Origin: Actinosynnema sp. ALI-1.44
GTDB taxonomy: Bacteria; Actinomycetota; Actinomycetes; Mycobacteriales; Pseudonocardiaceae
DNA length: 64,000 bases
NCBI RefSeq assembly: GCF_001984155.1
Contig: NZ_MTQO01000036.1
Span: 172,866 to 236,865, forward strand
Direction of reading: 5' to 3'
Shown: one piece after another, positions 33,291-41,416 of the stretch
Layout: every line of letters begins with the position of its first letter
Position numbering within the stretch: the stretch's first letter is position 1
Notes under the pieces: model-generated
Seen by the model: only the letters and a program-made list of their open reading frames with translations
Databases searched by the model: none
Told to the model about the DNA's origin: nothing
Position numbers and translations under genes: made by a program

Positions 33291-33351
33291 GGTGGATCAC
33301 CTTTGGGGTCAAGGGGCCGTGCGCCGGCCAGGTGCGGAAGCGAAATGTGAT

Positions 33352-34602
33352 TCAGCGACAGGTCGCGTGGCGCTGGCGAGCGCGACGGCGCGGGCGCCGG
33401 ACAGGCGGAGCCGGACCGAGCCAGACGATCCCGGCCCGGTACAGCCCATGCGCCACTTGGCGGCGCACCGCCGTCTCCAACTCGTCGCGCAACGCGCCGT
33501 TGCGCAGGAGCACGTCCTGTCCGAGCAGTTCTTCGACAGCGGCGAAGGCACCAGCGGTATCGCCGTGGTGCAGGCGGGCCCGAACGTCCACGAGGTCTTC
33601 CGGGTTCCGGTGCGTCTCGTCGATCACCCGCAGGCACGGCAGCGCGGGACCGCCCAACGCGACCAGCAACTCCTCGCGGCGGATCTCGTCGGCGTCGTGG
33701 TCCAACGGCACGAGCACGCCGTTCACCACGCCGATCCGGTGCGTGGCACCACGACACTCGACCAGCCGCGAACCCCTTGGCCCGTCCGGACTTCGCGGTC
33801 CGCTGACCGCCTGGTCCGGGAGGAGTGCCGACGCGACAAGGGGATGCAGCCGGTCAGCGTCGATCATCCCCGCCCGCAGCAGTTCCAGGTCGGGGAGTAA
33901 CCAGGTCGCCGCGTCGGGCAGCAGGGAGGGCGGTCCGGTGGCCGCACCCAGGTTCAGCACGACCCGGCGGCGGGCGTTGAGCCGCACGGTGACGATGCCG
34001 TCCGTGCGTCCCTCCGCGCGCAGCAGCAGCGCTGCCTCCGCCATCCACCGGTCCGCGGCACCGGGCCGCTCCCCCAGCTCACCGGCCCTGCGCACGTCCC
34101 AGAGGTGACGGTGCAGATCGAGCCGGAACCGCCGGTCAGGACGGGGATGCGGGTGCATGCCCGCTCCGGCGAGAGGCCGCGAAGGGTCCCACAGGGCGAG
34201 GCTGATCCGCTGGCCCGCGTCCGCCCAGGCAGGCGGCGTCCGGGCCACGAGGTGGATCGCGTCGCCGGTGCCGGTCGGCGGCGGGTAGCGGGCCAGCGAG
34301 ACGGTCAGACCCGGCCGCACCAGGCCGTCCGGGGCGATCCTGGGAAAATGCCAGCAAAGCAGGTCGGGCGCCAGCTGACGCAGATCAGCGCGGACCAGGT
34401 CCGCGAACTGCCTGCCGTGGGCGCGGCCCACAGCTCGCAGGTTCAGATCCACGTCGACGCGCGCGGCGGCGCAGGCCCCAGCCCAATCACCCGCGGCTCG
34501 GCGGGCGGTCGCTGACTCGATCATCGCCGGCGGCACGGTGAATTCGCGCACGCGCGACCAGAAACGAAGGCGGATGTTCTCGTTCGCGGTCAAAGAGTGC
34601 AT
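33352..34602 (-). CDS. Third component of a vWA-MoxR ternary system
   Basis: This is a 416-aa protein without a recognisable catalytic motif. It is mixed alpha/beta, Arg/Leu/Ala-rich, with conserved-looking segments RFWSRVREFTVPPAM near the start, RISLALWDPSRPL and VLVPLDHDADEI. It ends in a basic tail (RRPRRRARQRH). The gene immediately precedes the MoxR and vWA genes in the same direction, an arrangement seen repeatedly in actinobacteria, where a vWA-MoxR-associated protein acts as target or effector. ATG 34602 is preferred over GTG 34608 because of AAAGGTGAG upstream. The function is unknown. Confidence 0.75.
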   Translation of the reverse strand: MHSLTANENIRLRFWSRVREFTVPPAMIESATARRAAGDWAGACAAARVDVDLNLRAVGRAHGRQFADLVRADLRQLAPDLLCWHFPRIAPDGLVRPGLTVSLARYPPPTGTGDAIHLVARTPPAWADAGQRISLALWDPSRPLAGAGMHPHPRPDRRFRLDLHRHLWDVRRAGELGERPGAADRWMAEAALLLRAEGRTDGIVTVRLNARRRVVLNLGAATGPPSLLPDAATWLLPDLELLRAGMIDADRLHPLVASALLPDQAVSGPRSPDGPRGSRLVECRGATHRIGVVNGVLVPLDHDADEIRREELLVALGGPALPCLRVIDETHRNPEDLVDVRARLHHGDTAGAFAAVEELLGQDVLLRNGALRDELETAVRRQVAHGLYRAGIVWLGPAPPVRRPRRRARQRHATCR

Positions 34603-34707
34603 CAGCACTCACCTTTTGCGAACGGAACCCCCGATCTGCTCATGGAGGTGATCATCGCCGCACAGCCTACCAGAGGGACACGACCACTTGCTGGTTCGCC
34701 GACCGGT

Positions 34708-35244
34708 TCAGCCGGTGTTCGCCGGTGTCGCGTTTCGCAGGTCCAGCCACATGATGTGGAGGCCGACGTCTCCCATGGTGGGGTGGCGGAACGCGCCGGG
34801 AGCCGTGCCGAGGATGACGAACCCGAGGCTCTCGTAGAGGCGGACCGCGGCCGTGTTCACGTCGACGACGGCGTTGAACTGGATCGCCGCGAACCCGTTC
34901 CGCCTGGCCCAGTCGATCATGTCGACAGTGAGGGCCCGTCCGACACCCGCGCCCCGCGCCTGCTTGGCGACCATCAGGGTGCCGGAGGCGACGTGGCTGC
35001 CGGGCCCGGCTCGGTTGGCGTACATGTTCGCGGTTCCGGCCACCTGGTCGCCGTCGGCGGCGACGACCACTCTGGCCGGTGCGTCCAGCAACCACATCCG
35101 CCTGGCGTCCTGCTCGGTCATGGCGGGGTCGTAGGGAATGGTCCGCTGCTCGGTGATGACGTCGTGCATGATCGACCAGATCTGGGGCCAGTCGTCCCCG
35201 CGGGCCGCGCGGACCGGGAAGGACGGTGTGATGTCGGACTGCAC
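34708..35244 (-). CDS. GNAT-family N-acetyltransferase
   Basis: This is a 178-aa GNAT fold. The acetyl-CoA binding motif A is visible as LMVAKQARGAGVGRALTVDMI, with the downstream motif B region AAVRLYESLGFVILG. It opens with PVRAARGDDWPQIWSIM, usual for RimL/PhnO-like acetyltransferases acting on small amines or antibiotics. The start is GTG at 35244. The gene stands alone between the ternary operon and a TetR gene. Substrate unknown. Confidence 0.9.
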   Translation of the reverse strand: MQSDITPSFPVRAARGDDWPQIWSIMHDVITEQRTIPYDPAMTEQDARRMWLLDAPARVVVAADGDQVAGTANMYANRAGPGSHVASGTLMVAKQARGAGVGRALTVDMIDWARRNGFAAIQFNAVVDVNTAAVRLYESLGFVILGTAPGAFRHPTMGDVGLHIMWLDLRNATPANTG

Positions 35245-35376
35245 TCGCCCATTGTGCCGTCCTGCCCCGGTTCGGCGAACGCGTTTCAGCTGCTGCTGAA
35301 CGTTCCTCGCGAGGATGCCCAGCGTCGCGCGCAGTGCGGCCTCCGGGATGACTGGGAAGATGTCACACCGTCGAGG

Positions 35377-36003
35377 TCAGGTCGGAACGGCGTGACACGC
35401 GATGCGCTCGATCATCGCGTCGAGACCGGCTTCCAGGGCCGCGGTGGTGTGCTGGGCCTGCGCCAGCAGCAGTCCGCCTTGCAGGGCGGCCAGCATCGCC
35501 AGCGACAGGTGGTCCGGGTCCGCGTCGGGGCTGAGCCGCCCCAGGTCGATCATGGTGCGCAGACCGTCACGGATCGCGGTGCCCCAGCGGGAGAATCCGG
35601 CCGCCAGCGCCTCGCGGGCTCGCGGGTCGTGATCGGCGAGCTCGGTGGTGAGCGAGCCCAACGGGCAGCCGCCCGCACAACCGAGTTCGCGCACGAGGTC
35701 CACAATGCAGTCACGCCAGGCCCACAGGCCTTCGAAGCTGTCGAGCTTGTCCAGCAACGTGTTCTGGCGGCGCAGGATCATCTCGGTCTGCTGTTCGATC
35801 ACCGCCATGGTCAAGGCGCTCTTGTCGGCGAAGTAGTGGTAGATCTGCGAGGAACTCACCCCCGCGGCGGTTCGCACGTCCGGTGTGCTGGTGCCCGCCA
35901 CGCCACGCTCGTACATCAGCCGCGCCGCGGCCGTGACGATGCGCTCCCGAGTGGCCTGGCCGCGCTGCGTCAGCTTGGGACCGTGCGCCGTCATGTCGCC
36001 CAT
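35377..36003 (-). CDS. TetR-family regulator
   Basis: This is a 208-aa protein with an N-terminal HTH (ATRERIVTAAARLMYERGVAG, then VSSSQIYHYFADKSALT) and a helical ligand-binding domain of the TetR_C type with LGCAGGCPLGSL. Start ATG 36003; an in-frame TTG at 36012 and ATG at 35994 are alternatives. It is divergent from the AhpC/TSA-like gene, with two palindromes between them, so it most likely represses itself and that gene, possibly with a redox or electrophile signal sensed by the Cys pair (inference). Confidence 0.92.
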   Translation of the reverse strand: MGDMTAHGPKLTQRGQATRERIVTAAARLMYERGVAGTSTPDVRTAAGVSSSQIYHYFADKSALTMAVIEQQTEMILRRQNTLLDKLDSFEGLWAWRDCIVDLVRELGCAGGCPLGSLTTELADHDPRAREALAAGFSRWGTAIRDGLRTMIDLGRLSPDADPDHLSLAMLAALQGGLLLAQAQHTTAALEAGLDAMIERIACHAVPT

Positions 36004-36014
36004 GCTACCCAAAA

Positions 36015-36034
36015 ACTGGATTTGACTATCCAGT
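36015..36034. promoter_or_regulatory. TetR operator 1 (ACTGGAT-N6-ATCCAGT)
   Basis: This perfect 7-bp inverted repeat with a 6-bp spacer lies 12 bp from the tetR start. A second copy of the same core (CTGGAT-N6-ATCCAG) follows 35 bp away. Shared half-sites in a divergent TetR promoter make operator function likely. Confidence 0.7.
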
Positions 36035-36049
36035 CCACTCGCGGTAGTT

Positions 36050-36067
36050 CTGGATAGGACGATCCAG
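36050..36067. promoter_or_regulatory. TetR operator 2 (CTGGAT-N6-ATCCAG)
   Basis: This has the same half-site and spacer as operator 1 and lies immediately upstream of the ribosome-binding site of the AhpC/TSA-like gene. The placement would block transcription initiation or early elongation of that gene. Confidence 0.7.
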
Positions 36068-36083
36068 TCCAGGGAGGACCGCG

Positions 36084-36749
36084 TTGACGACCACCGAGCA
36101 CACCATCGCCGAGCAGGTCGAAGCCATGCAGCAGGACATGGGCCGACAGATCCCCGACGAGGTCCTGGCCGCGTTCGGCAGTGAACAGGCCAGTTTGGAC
36201 GCCGCAGGCGTTCCGGACGGCGTCGCCACCCCAGGCACCGCGATGCCCGACGGCGACCTGCTGGACGCCCACGGGACCTCCACCACGCTCACCGCCGCCC
36301 GCAACGGAAAACCCGCTGTCGTCGTCACCTACCGTGGCGCTTGGTGCCCGTACTGCAACATCACGCTACGCACCTACCAGGACCAACTGGTGCCAGCCCT
36401 CGCGGAACGCGGCGTCGAACTGATCGCACTCAGCCCGCAGAAACCCGACGGATCGCTGAGCATGGCGGAGAAGAACGACCTCACCTTCACCGTGCTGTCC
36501 GATCCCGGCAACCAGATCGCGGGCAAACTCGGGGTACTGACCGCGCCGACCGCGGACGCACGCCGTGCACAGGAAACCATGGGTATCGACCTGCCCGCCG
36601 TCAACGCCGACGAAAGCCACGGCATACCGATGCCCACCGTCGTGATTGTGGACGCCGACGGCACGATCCGCTGGATCGACGTGCATCCGAACTACACCAC
36701 TCGCACCGAGACCGTCGACATCATCACGGCCCTCCGCCGCGTGCTGTGA
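36084..36749 (+). CDS. AhpC/TSA-family peroxiredoxin-like protein
   Basis: This is a 221-aa thioredoxin-fold protein. The active-site region is VVTYRGAWCPYCNITL, with a CxxC pair at Cys88 and Cys91. This differs from classic AhpC (single peroxidatic Cys in the TxxC context) and resembles redoxin-like thiol reductases. A C-terminal strand with PMPTVVIVDADGTIRWIDVH matches the family. The start is TTG 36084, preceded by GGGAGGAC at good spacing. It is controlled by the divergent TetR with two operators. It probably reduces peroxides or electrophiles in the cytosol. Confidence 0.88.
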   Translation: MTTTEHTIAEQVEAMQQDMGRQIPDEVLAAFGSEQASLDAAGVPDGVATPGTAMPDGDLLDAHGTSTTLTAARNGKPAVVVTYRGAWCPYCNITLRTYQDQLVPALAERGVELIALSPQKPDGSLSMAEKNDLTFTVLSDPGNQIAGKLGVLTAPTADARRAQETMGIDLPAVNADESHGIPMPTVVIVDADGTIRWIDVHPNYTTRTETVDIITALRRVL

Positions 36750-36759
36750 GGCCGGGTGC

Positions 36760-37194
36760 TCAGTCCAGACAGAACTCGTTGCCCTCGACGTCCTGCATGT
36801 TGATGCACGACTCGTTGAACTCATCGGCATACAGCACTTGCAGCTCTGTCGCTCCGAGTGCGACCAGTCGCGCGCTCTCGGCCTTGAGCGCGGCGAGACG
36901 CTCTTCACCCTGAAGCCCGATGCCGGCGCGCACGTCGACGTGCACCCGGTTCTTGACGACCTTGCCTTCCGGAACGCGCTGGAAGAACAACCGCGGACCC
37001 GCACCCGTGGGGTCGACGCAGGCGAACGCCGCACCCTGGCGCTCCGGCGGCAGCGAGCGGTCGTAGTCGGCCCAAGTGGAAAACCCCTCCGGTGCGGGCG
37101 GTACGACGTACCCCAGCACCTCGCACCAGAATCGGGCGACGCGCTCCGGGTCCGCGCAGTCGAAGGTCACCTGGATCTGCCTGATCGACGCCAT
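36760..37194 (-). CDS. VOC-family (glyoxalase-like) protein
   Basis: This is a 144-aa protein with the glyoxalase/bleomycin-resistance fold of the Glyoxalase_6 type: IRQIQVTFDCADPERVARFW near the start, RLFFQRVPEGK and NRVHVDVRA in the middle, and MQDVEGNEFCLD at the end. ATG 37194 is used; the frame open to 37422 has no coding character. It is convergent with the AhpC/TSA-like gene, only 10 nt apart. Substrate unknown. Confidence 0.88.
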   Translation of the reverse strand: MASIRQIQVTFDCADPERVARFWCEVLGYVVPPAPEGFSTWADYDRSLPPERQGAAFACVDPTGAGPRLFFQRVPEGKVVKNRVHVDVRAGIGLQGEERLAALKAESARLVALGATELQVLYADEFNESCINMQDVEGNEFCLD

Positions 37195-37388
37195 TGGCCC
37201 ACCATATAGGCGCGTCCCGGCCGCCATGTCCGGCAGGTCACGGCCGCGCGTCAAACCTGGGGCCACCGATGGCGACGAGGCCACCGGCGTGATCCACTGG
37301 TCCGAAGCCGCCAGGGGCGATGCCCCGCACGACCCCCGCGAGTAAATTGACGGTGAACGGGAGCTGAACACAGCGGAGGGTGGCGCCG

Positions 37389-37691
37389 GTGGACGCGCAT
37401 CGCATGCCGACGGTGAGGTCACCGGAGGTCGCCCGACTGGCCGCCGACCCGGCGTGGCAGGTCACCGTGCTCACCGGCGGCCGGTGGAGCACGGCGGAGT
37501 GGTCGGGCAGGCACGACGATCACCACTGGGTGATCGGGCTGACGCCGGTGCAGGCGTCCGTCGCGTTGATCGTGTGGCGCGACGACGAGATGGTCGACCA
37601 CGCCCGTGGCGACGAGAAAACCATGTGCGCTGCGGCTCGGGCGTGGGTGTCGAGAATCCTTGTGCAGGGCAACAGCCCCGTGACCGCCTGA
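37389..37691 (+). CDS. Hypothetical protein (100 aa)
   Basis: GTG 37389 follows GGAGG by 9 nt; GTG 37380 and ATG 37404 are in-frame options. The protein is a compact, Trp-rich mixed fold (LAADPAWQVTVLTGGRWST, HHWVIGLTPVQASVALIVW) with a C-terminal helix (CAAARAWVSRILV). It has no signal peptide. I do not recognise the family. It is convergent with the ketopantoate-reductase-like gene, 4 nt apart. Confidence 0.6.
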   Translation: MDAHRMPTVRSPEVARLAADPAWQVTVLTGGRWSTAEWSGRHDDHHWVIGLTPVQASVALIVWRDDEMVDHARGDEKTMCAAARAWVSRILVQGNSPVTA

Positions 37692-37695
37692 CCGC

Positions 37696-38643
37696 TCAAC
37701 CCCGCGCGAAGCTCGGTTCCGCCGCTGCCAGCCGAGGTACCGGGACGCCCAACCGGCGCGCTTCCGCCAACACGTCACGGCAGATCACCCGCGGCTCCTC
37801 GGCCTCGGGATCGGAGTGCGCTTCGAAGTTGACGCGAGCCGGCGCGAAACGCTCCAGCACCCAGGCCAGCAAAGGCGCCGTCAGCCAGGTGGGCGCACGC
37901 AACGGCAGCACTTTGCCCCGGTGGCGCCGTAGGTCGACGCCGCGCGCCTCGACGAGCGCCAGCAACTCACGGCTGGCCCACAACGCCTCGCGCAGGTCGC
38001 GCGTTGCCCCTGGCAGCTTGGCCAGCGAGCCCAGCCGCAGGCCCTGCGCGTGCAGGCCCGCGTTCCACGCGAAATGGAGCCACAGCCAGCCACGGAAGTC
38101 GGATTGTTCCCGCGGCGGGAACCCGGCCGCTCGAAACACCTGGCGGACAGCCCGTTCACGGTCGTTCGGGGGGCCGAAACTGCCGAACACGACCGATGGC
38201 AGGATGCCCCCGCGGAGCACGCCGTCCTCGCCGAAACCGCCGCCTGCTTGGGGAAAGCCCCAGGCGACCTGGTCGGCGGGAAGGGCGGCGACCGCGGCCA
38301 GCGGATCGGACCAGACGTTGCCGAAGACCAGGACGGTGGCCTTGCCGACGCGCGGTGCGAGGAAGGCCGCCGCCTCCGCCAGCCGGAAGTGCTGCACGCT
38401 CAACACGATCAGGTCGAAGTCGTGGTCCGGCGCCAGCTCTTCGCGGTAGCGCACCGGCCACCTCCGGACGACGCGCCGCCCCCACACCCGGCGCCGCGCG
38501 TCGAGCAGATCGAGGTCGATCGCTTCGCCGTACGCCGCCGCGCGGCCAGGGCGGACGAAGAACTCGACGTCATGCCCGGCCTGTTCCAACGCCCAGCCGT
38601 ACATGGCGGCGATCACGCCCCGCCCGAACATCAGGATCCGCAT
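37696..38643 (-). CDS. Ketopantoate reductase (ApbA/PanE)-family protein
   Basis: This is a 315-aa Rossmann oxidoreductase starting MRILMFGRGVIAAMYGWAL (GxGxxA-type nucleotide loop), with a basic position (FVRPGR) fitting NADPH and a C-terminal helical ApbA domain. Genuine PanE enzymes have conserved Lys/Asn/Ser/Glu residues that I cannot confirm here. Outside pantothenate loci this family often acts on other 2-oxo acids. ATG 38643 is used. It is divergent from a TetR gene with a shared palindrome, so it is probably TetR-regulated. Confidence 0.82.
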   Translation of the reverse strand: MRILMFGRGVIAAMYGWALEQAGHDVEFFVRPGRAAAYGEAIDLDLLDARRRVWGRRVVRRWPVRYREELAPDHDFDLIVLSVQHFRLAEAAAFLAPRVGKATVLVFGNVWSDPLAAVAALPADQVAWGFPQAGGGFGEDGVLRGGILPSVVFGSFGPPNDRERAVRQVFRAAGFPPREQSDFRGWLWLHFAWNAGLHAQGLRLGSLAKLPGATRDLREALWASRELLALVEARGVDLRRHRGKVLPLRAPTWLTAPLLAWVLERFAPARVNFEAHSDPEAEEPRVICRDVLAEARRLGVPVPRLAAAEPSFARG

Positions 38644-38667
38644 ACCGCACCTCGTGGCGTACGATCG

Positions 38668-38688
38668 AAGTGGAGATAGTTTCCACTT
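38668..38688. promoter_or_regulatory. TetR operator (AAGTGGA-N7-TCCACTT)
   Basis: This perfect 7-bp inverted repeat lies in the 70-nt AT-rich gap between the divergent ketopantoate-reductase-like and TetR genes. Part of it recurs as GGAAGTTTCC just before the tetR start. Local position strongly suggests autoregulation and control of the reductase. Confidence 0.6.
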
Positions 38689-38713
38689 TCGAAAATATGG
38701 AGGAAGTTTCCGT

Positions 38714-39283
38714 TTGTCAACACCAGGCAAGCCGCTGCGCGCCGACGCCCAGCGCAACCGCGCGGCCTTGATCGCCAAGGCCAGGGAGGTCTTCGAGACC
38801 GGGAACTTCGACCTGCGCTTCGACGACTTCGCCCGCCTCGCAGGCGTGGGCACAGGGACGCTCTACCGCCACTTCCCCACCCGGGAAGCACTGGTGGAGG
38901 CGGTTTACCACGAGGAAGTCGCCGCGCTGTGCGACCGCGCCCGCCACCTGCGGGACACGCTGCCCGCGGCGGAAGCCTTGGCGACCTTCCTGCGCGGCAT
39001 GGTCGACCACATGGACACCCACGAGGGCCTCGCCCGGACACTGGCCACGCTGATGGCCTCAGGCTCCGGTGCCCTCGCCGAGGGCAGCCGGGCGCTGGAG
39101 CAAGCCGTCACCGACCTGATGGCCGCCGCCGTGCAGGAAGGCACGGTCCGCGACGACGTGGGCGCTGGTGCAGTCATGATGGCGCTGCACGGCATCGGCG
39201 CGGCCCATGACCGCCCCGACTGGCGGGCGGAGGCCGACGGTGTCATCACTCTCGTACTGGACGGGTTGCTCGCTGTGAGGTGA
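38714..39283 (+). CDS. TetR-family regulator
   Basis: This is a 189-aa protein. The HTH is in the first 60 residues (RAALIAKAREVFETGNFDLR, VGTGTLYRHFPTREALVEAV). The rest is an alpha-helical TetR_C domain of the SbtR-like type. TTG 38714 follows GGAGGAAG at 8-nt spacing; the frame from 38603 is not used because its first part lies in the neighbour's promoter and shows no family match. It is divergent from the reductase gene, and the operator lies between. Confidence 0.9.
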   Translation: MSTPGKPLRADAQRNRAALIAKAREVFETGNFDLRFDDFARLAGVGTGTLYRHFPTREALVEAVYHEEVAALCDRARHLRDTLPAAEALATFLRGMVDHMDTHEGLARTLATLMASGSGALAEGSRALEQAVTDLMAAAVQEGTVRDDVGAGAVMMALHGIGAAHDRPDWRAEADGVITLVLDGLLAVR

Positions 39284-39404
39284 ACCGCTGGAAAGGGCAC
39301 TCACTTGGCGCAGCGGGAATTCCTTGACGCAGCGGGAGAGAACGATACGTCCTCCCCCGCGCCACAGCGGCGAGAACCGCGGCGCCTGTCTTGACAGAAC
39401 GCTC

Positions 39405-39437
39405 GGCTGCCCTTGCCCGCGAGGGCGAAGGGCAGCC
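39405..39437 (-). terminator. Strong hairpin terminator after the 22-aa peptide gene
   Basis: GGCTGCCCTT pairs with AAGGGCAGCC, and inner GCCC with GGGC, giving a ~14-bp stem with one bulge and a GCGA tetraloop. It begins 11 nt after the stop of the small minus-strand peptide ORF and is the natural end of that transcript. It could also serve the plus-strand TetR gene, which ends 121 nt before it. Confidence 0.65.
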
Positions 39438-39447
39438 AGGCGAGTGG

Positions 39448-39516
39448 TCAGCCGAGCGGGAGACCGCCGCCGAGGCCGCCGAGCAGTCTGCGGAGAAGGC
39501 CGGTGATGGCTTCCAT
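39448..39516 (-). CDS. 22-aa Leu/Gly-rich amphipathic peptide
   Basis: ATG 39516 follows AAAGGAG at 8-nt spacing, the best ribosome-binding site in this 393-nt gap (39284-39676). The peptide reads MEAITGLLRRLLGGL and continues Gly/Leu/Pro-rich to its end. A helical wheel would place Leu on one face and Arg/Glu on the other. The strong terminator downstream makes it a self-contained transcription unit. It may be a membrane-active or signalling peptide, or an uncharacterised small-ORF product. I know no named family. Its small size means the call rests on the expression signals. Confidence 0.5.
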   Translation of the reverse strand: MEAITGLLRRLLGGLGGGLPLG

Positions 39517-39676
39517 ACGAATACTCCTTTGAGGATCGTCTGCATGTGTCGCGGACATCCCAACATCGACGGTGTGCTCGTTGGGCGTATGACGCGCGAA
39601 CAACCGGCATGACCACTCGTATGGGTGGTGTCGCCACCTGTACCTCTCCGCGGCCCGGCTCGTGTTCGCCATCTGC

Positions 39677-41416
39677 TCAGGGGATCCGGGGAAGCAGCAG
39701 GTACGGCCGCTGCTCGTCGTTGCCGTGCAGGGTGGTCCGGCCGTTGTAGGCGGGCCGGTCCCGGTCGCCGGGCAACTCGTGCCAGTAGGCGCCGCTGCCG
39801 CGGATCTCACGGCCGTAGACGATCTCGTGCGGGCCGGGCAGGTGGTGTTCGTAGTCCTGGCCACGCACCGACACCCCGAGGGTGTAGCCGACCGGGACGA
39901 CGATCGACAGGGGCCAGATCTCCACGTCAGCTTGGTAGACCTGCCCGGGGACCAGCGGGGAGATCGCCGTGTGCCGCTGCCACGGACGGTACGGCCGCGA
40001 CAGTTCCGGGTCGAGCTCGCGGTGCGAGGCACGCAGCCACCCCTGACCGACCGGGCCGTGCGGTTCGAAGGCGGTCGGGAAGAGCACTTCGGTGCCGTCC
40101 GGGTCGAACAGGTGCACCGTGACGAACAGGTCGGCGTCCTCGGTCGTGGACGAGACGAACAGCCGCAACGCCGCCGGACCCGTGTACTCCACTTCCTCGT
40201 CGGCGGGCGGCAGCGTGAACATCAGCCCCTCCGACCGTGCTTGGAATTCCGAACGCTGTGTTCCATCGGACGCGTGACCGGTCAGCACACGCTTGTCCAG
40301 GTCCAAGTACAGCTTTGTCCACTCCGTGCGCGCGAGTGGCCATTCCTGTTCGTGGCGCAGGAAGAAGCTGTCGGGCGTGCGCACCTGCAGCTGGACGGTC
40401 GGCTGGGTGTCCCAGCCGTTGTCCGAGCCCTTGAGGAAGTGGTCGAAGAAGCGCCGCTGCACGTCGAGGCCGTAGTCGGTGTAGAACTCCGTCCAGTGTT
40501 CGAGCCCGTGCACCTCCAGCCACTTCCGCTCGGACGAAACCCGTTGGAACGACTCGAAGTTGCCCCGCGAGTGCAGGCCCATGCCACCCCAGTTGGACGA
40601 GGACAGCACGGGCACGGTGATCTTCTCCAGCACAGCGGTGCGGTCCCGGTAGTACTCGTCGACGACGGGGTGGGCGAGCAGCACGTCGGAGATCTGGATC
40701 GCGGCCGCCGCCAGTTCCTCAGCCGTGCGTTCCGGCTTCCCCGACACCTTGCGGCCGGTGTTCGGGTTGATCGGCGACTCGGCGCGGCCGTGCTGGATCC
40801 GCAGCACCTGGTGCGGTGCCCAGCCGGGCATGAACTCCGTCGGGATCCCGCCGTGGTGGGTGTACTCGCGGAAGTAGTCGGACGCGCCCTCCCACGGGCA
40901 GATCGCCTTGAGGTGCGGCGGGGACACGGCGGCGGCCAGCCACTGGTTGGTCGCGAGGTACGAGATGCCGAGCATGCCGACGTTGCCGTTGCTCCACGGC
41001 TGGACGCCCGCCCATTCGATCGCTTCGTAGAGGTCCTGCGCCTCCCGCGGCGAGAAGAAGTCGACCGCTCCCTCGCTGCCGCCCGTGCCGCGCACGTCGA
41101 TCCGCACGCACACGTAGCCTTCCGGGACCCACCGTTCGGGGTCCGGGTACTCCCAGACCTGGTACTTGCACGTCGATTTCGCCGCCACTTCGGGGTGGTC
41201 GCGGACGAGCGCGGAGAACTGGGACGCGAACCCCTCGGCGAACGGCAGTCCCTTGCCGTACGGGCTGGCCGCCAGCAGCACCGGGTGCGGTTCGTCGTCG
41301 TCCGGCCGGAAGATGTCCACGGCGAGCGTCACGCCGTCGCTCATCGTGATCCGCACGTCCCACTCGATCCGCATGCCGTCCCGCACCTCTTGGTACGGCT
41401 CGTAGTGCCGCGTCAT
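39677..41416 (-). CDS. CocE/NonD-family hydrolase (X-Pro dipeptidyl-peptidase-like)
   Basis: This is a 579-aa protein. The N-terminal alpha/beta-hydrolase (~1-320) has the family opening MSDGVTLAVDIFRP, the oxyanion Tyr region LAASPYGKG, GTGGSEG, the nucleophile elbow GISYLA, and catalytic Asp/His further on (GLEHW). A helical cap and a C-terminal jelly-roll (X-Pro dipeptidyl peptidase C-terminal domain, ~340-579) follow. The family cleaves amides and esters (cocaine, glutaryl-7-ACA, peptides). ATG 41416 follows AAAGGAG and overlaps the MFS stop (ATGA), so it is co-translated with the transporter. No signal peptide is seen, so it probably acts on imported substrate. Confidence 0.92.
   Translation of the reverse strand: MTRHYEPYQEVRDGMRIEWDVRITMSDGVTLAVDIFRPDDDEPHPVLLAASPYGKGLPFAEGFASQFSALVRDHPEVAAKSTCKYQVWEYPDPERWVPEGYVCVRIDVRGTGGSEGAVDFFSPREAQDLYEAIEWAGVQPWSNGNVGMLGISYLATNQWLAAAVSPPHLKAICPWEGASDYFREYTHHGGIPTEFMPGWAPHQVLRIQHGRAESPINPNTGRKVSGKPERTAEELAAAAIQISDVLLAHPVVDEYYRDRTAVLEKITVPVLSSSNWGGMGLHSRGNFESFQRVSSERKWLEVHGLEHWTEFYTDYGLDVQRRFFDHFLKGSDNGWDTQPTVQLQVRTPDSFFLRHEQEWPLARTEWTKLYLDLDKRVLTGHASDGTQRSEFQARSEGLMFTLPPADEEVEYTGPAALRLFVSSTTEDADLFVTVHLFDPDGTEVLFPTAFEPHGPVGQGWLRASHRELDPELSRPYRPWQRHTAISPLVPGQVYQADVEIWPLSIVVPVGYTLGVSVRGQDYEHHLPGPHEIVYGREIRGSGAYWHELPGDRDRPAYNGRTTLHGNDEQRPYLLLPRIP

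Noticed and set aside
39284..39676. 106- and 192-codon minus-strand ORFs in the gap before the CocE gene
   Set aside because: Low-complexity sequence without ribosome sites; only the 22-aa ORF has expression signals and a terminator.
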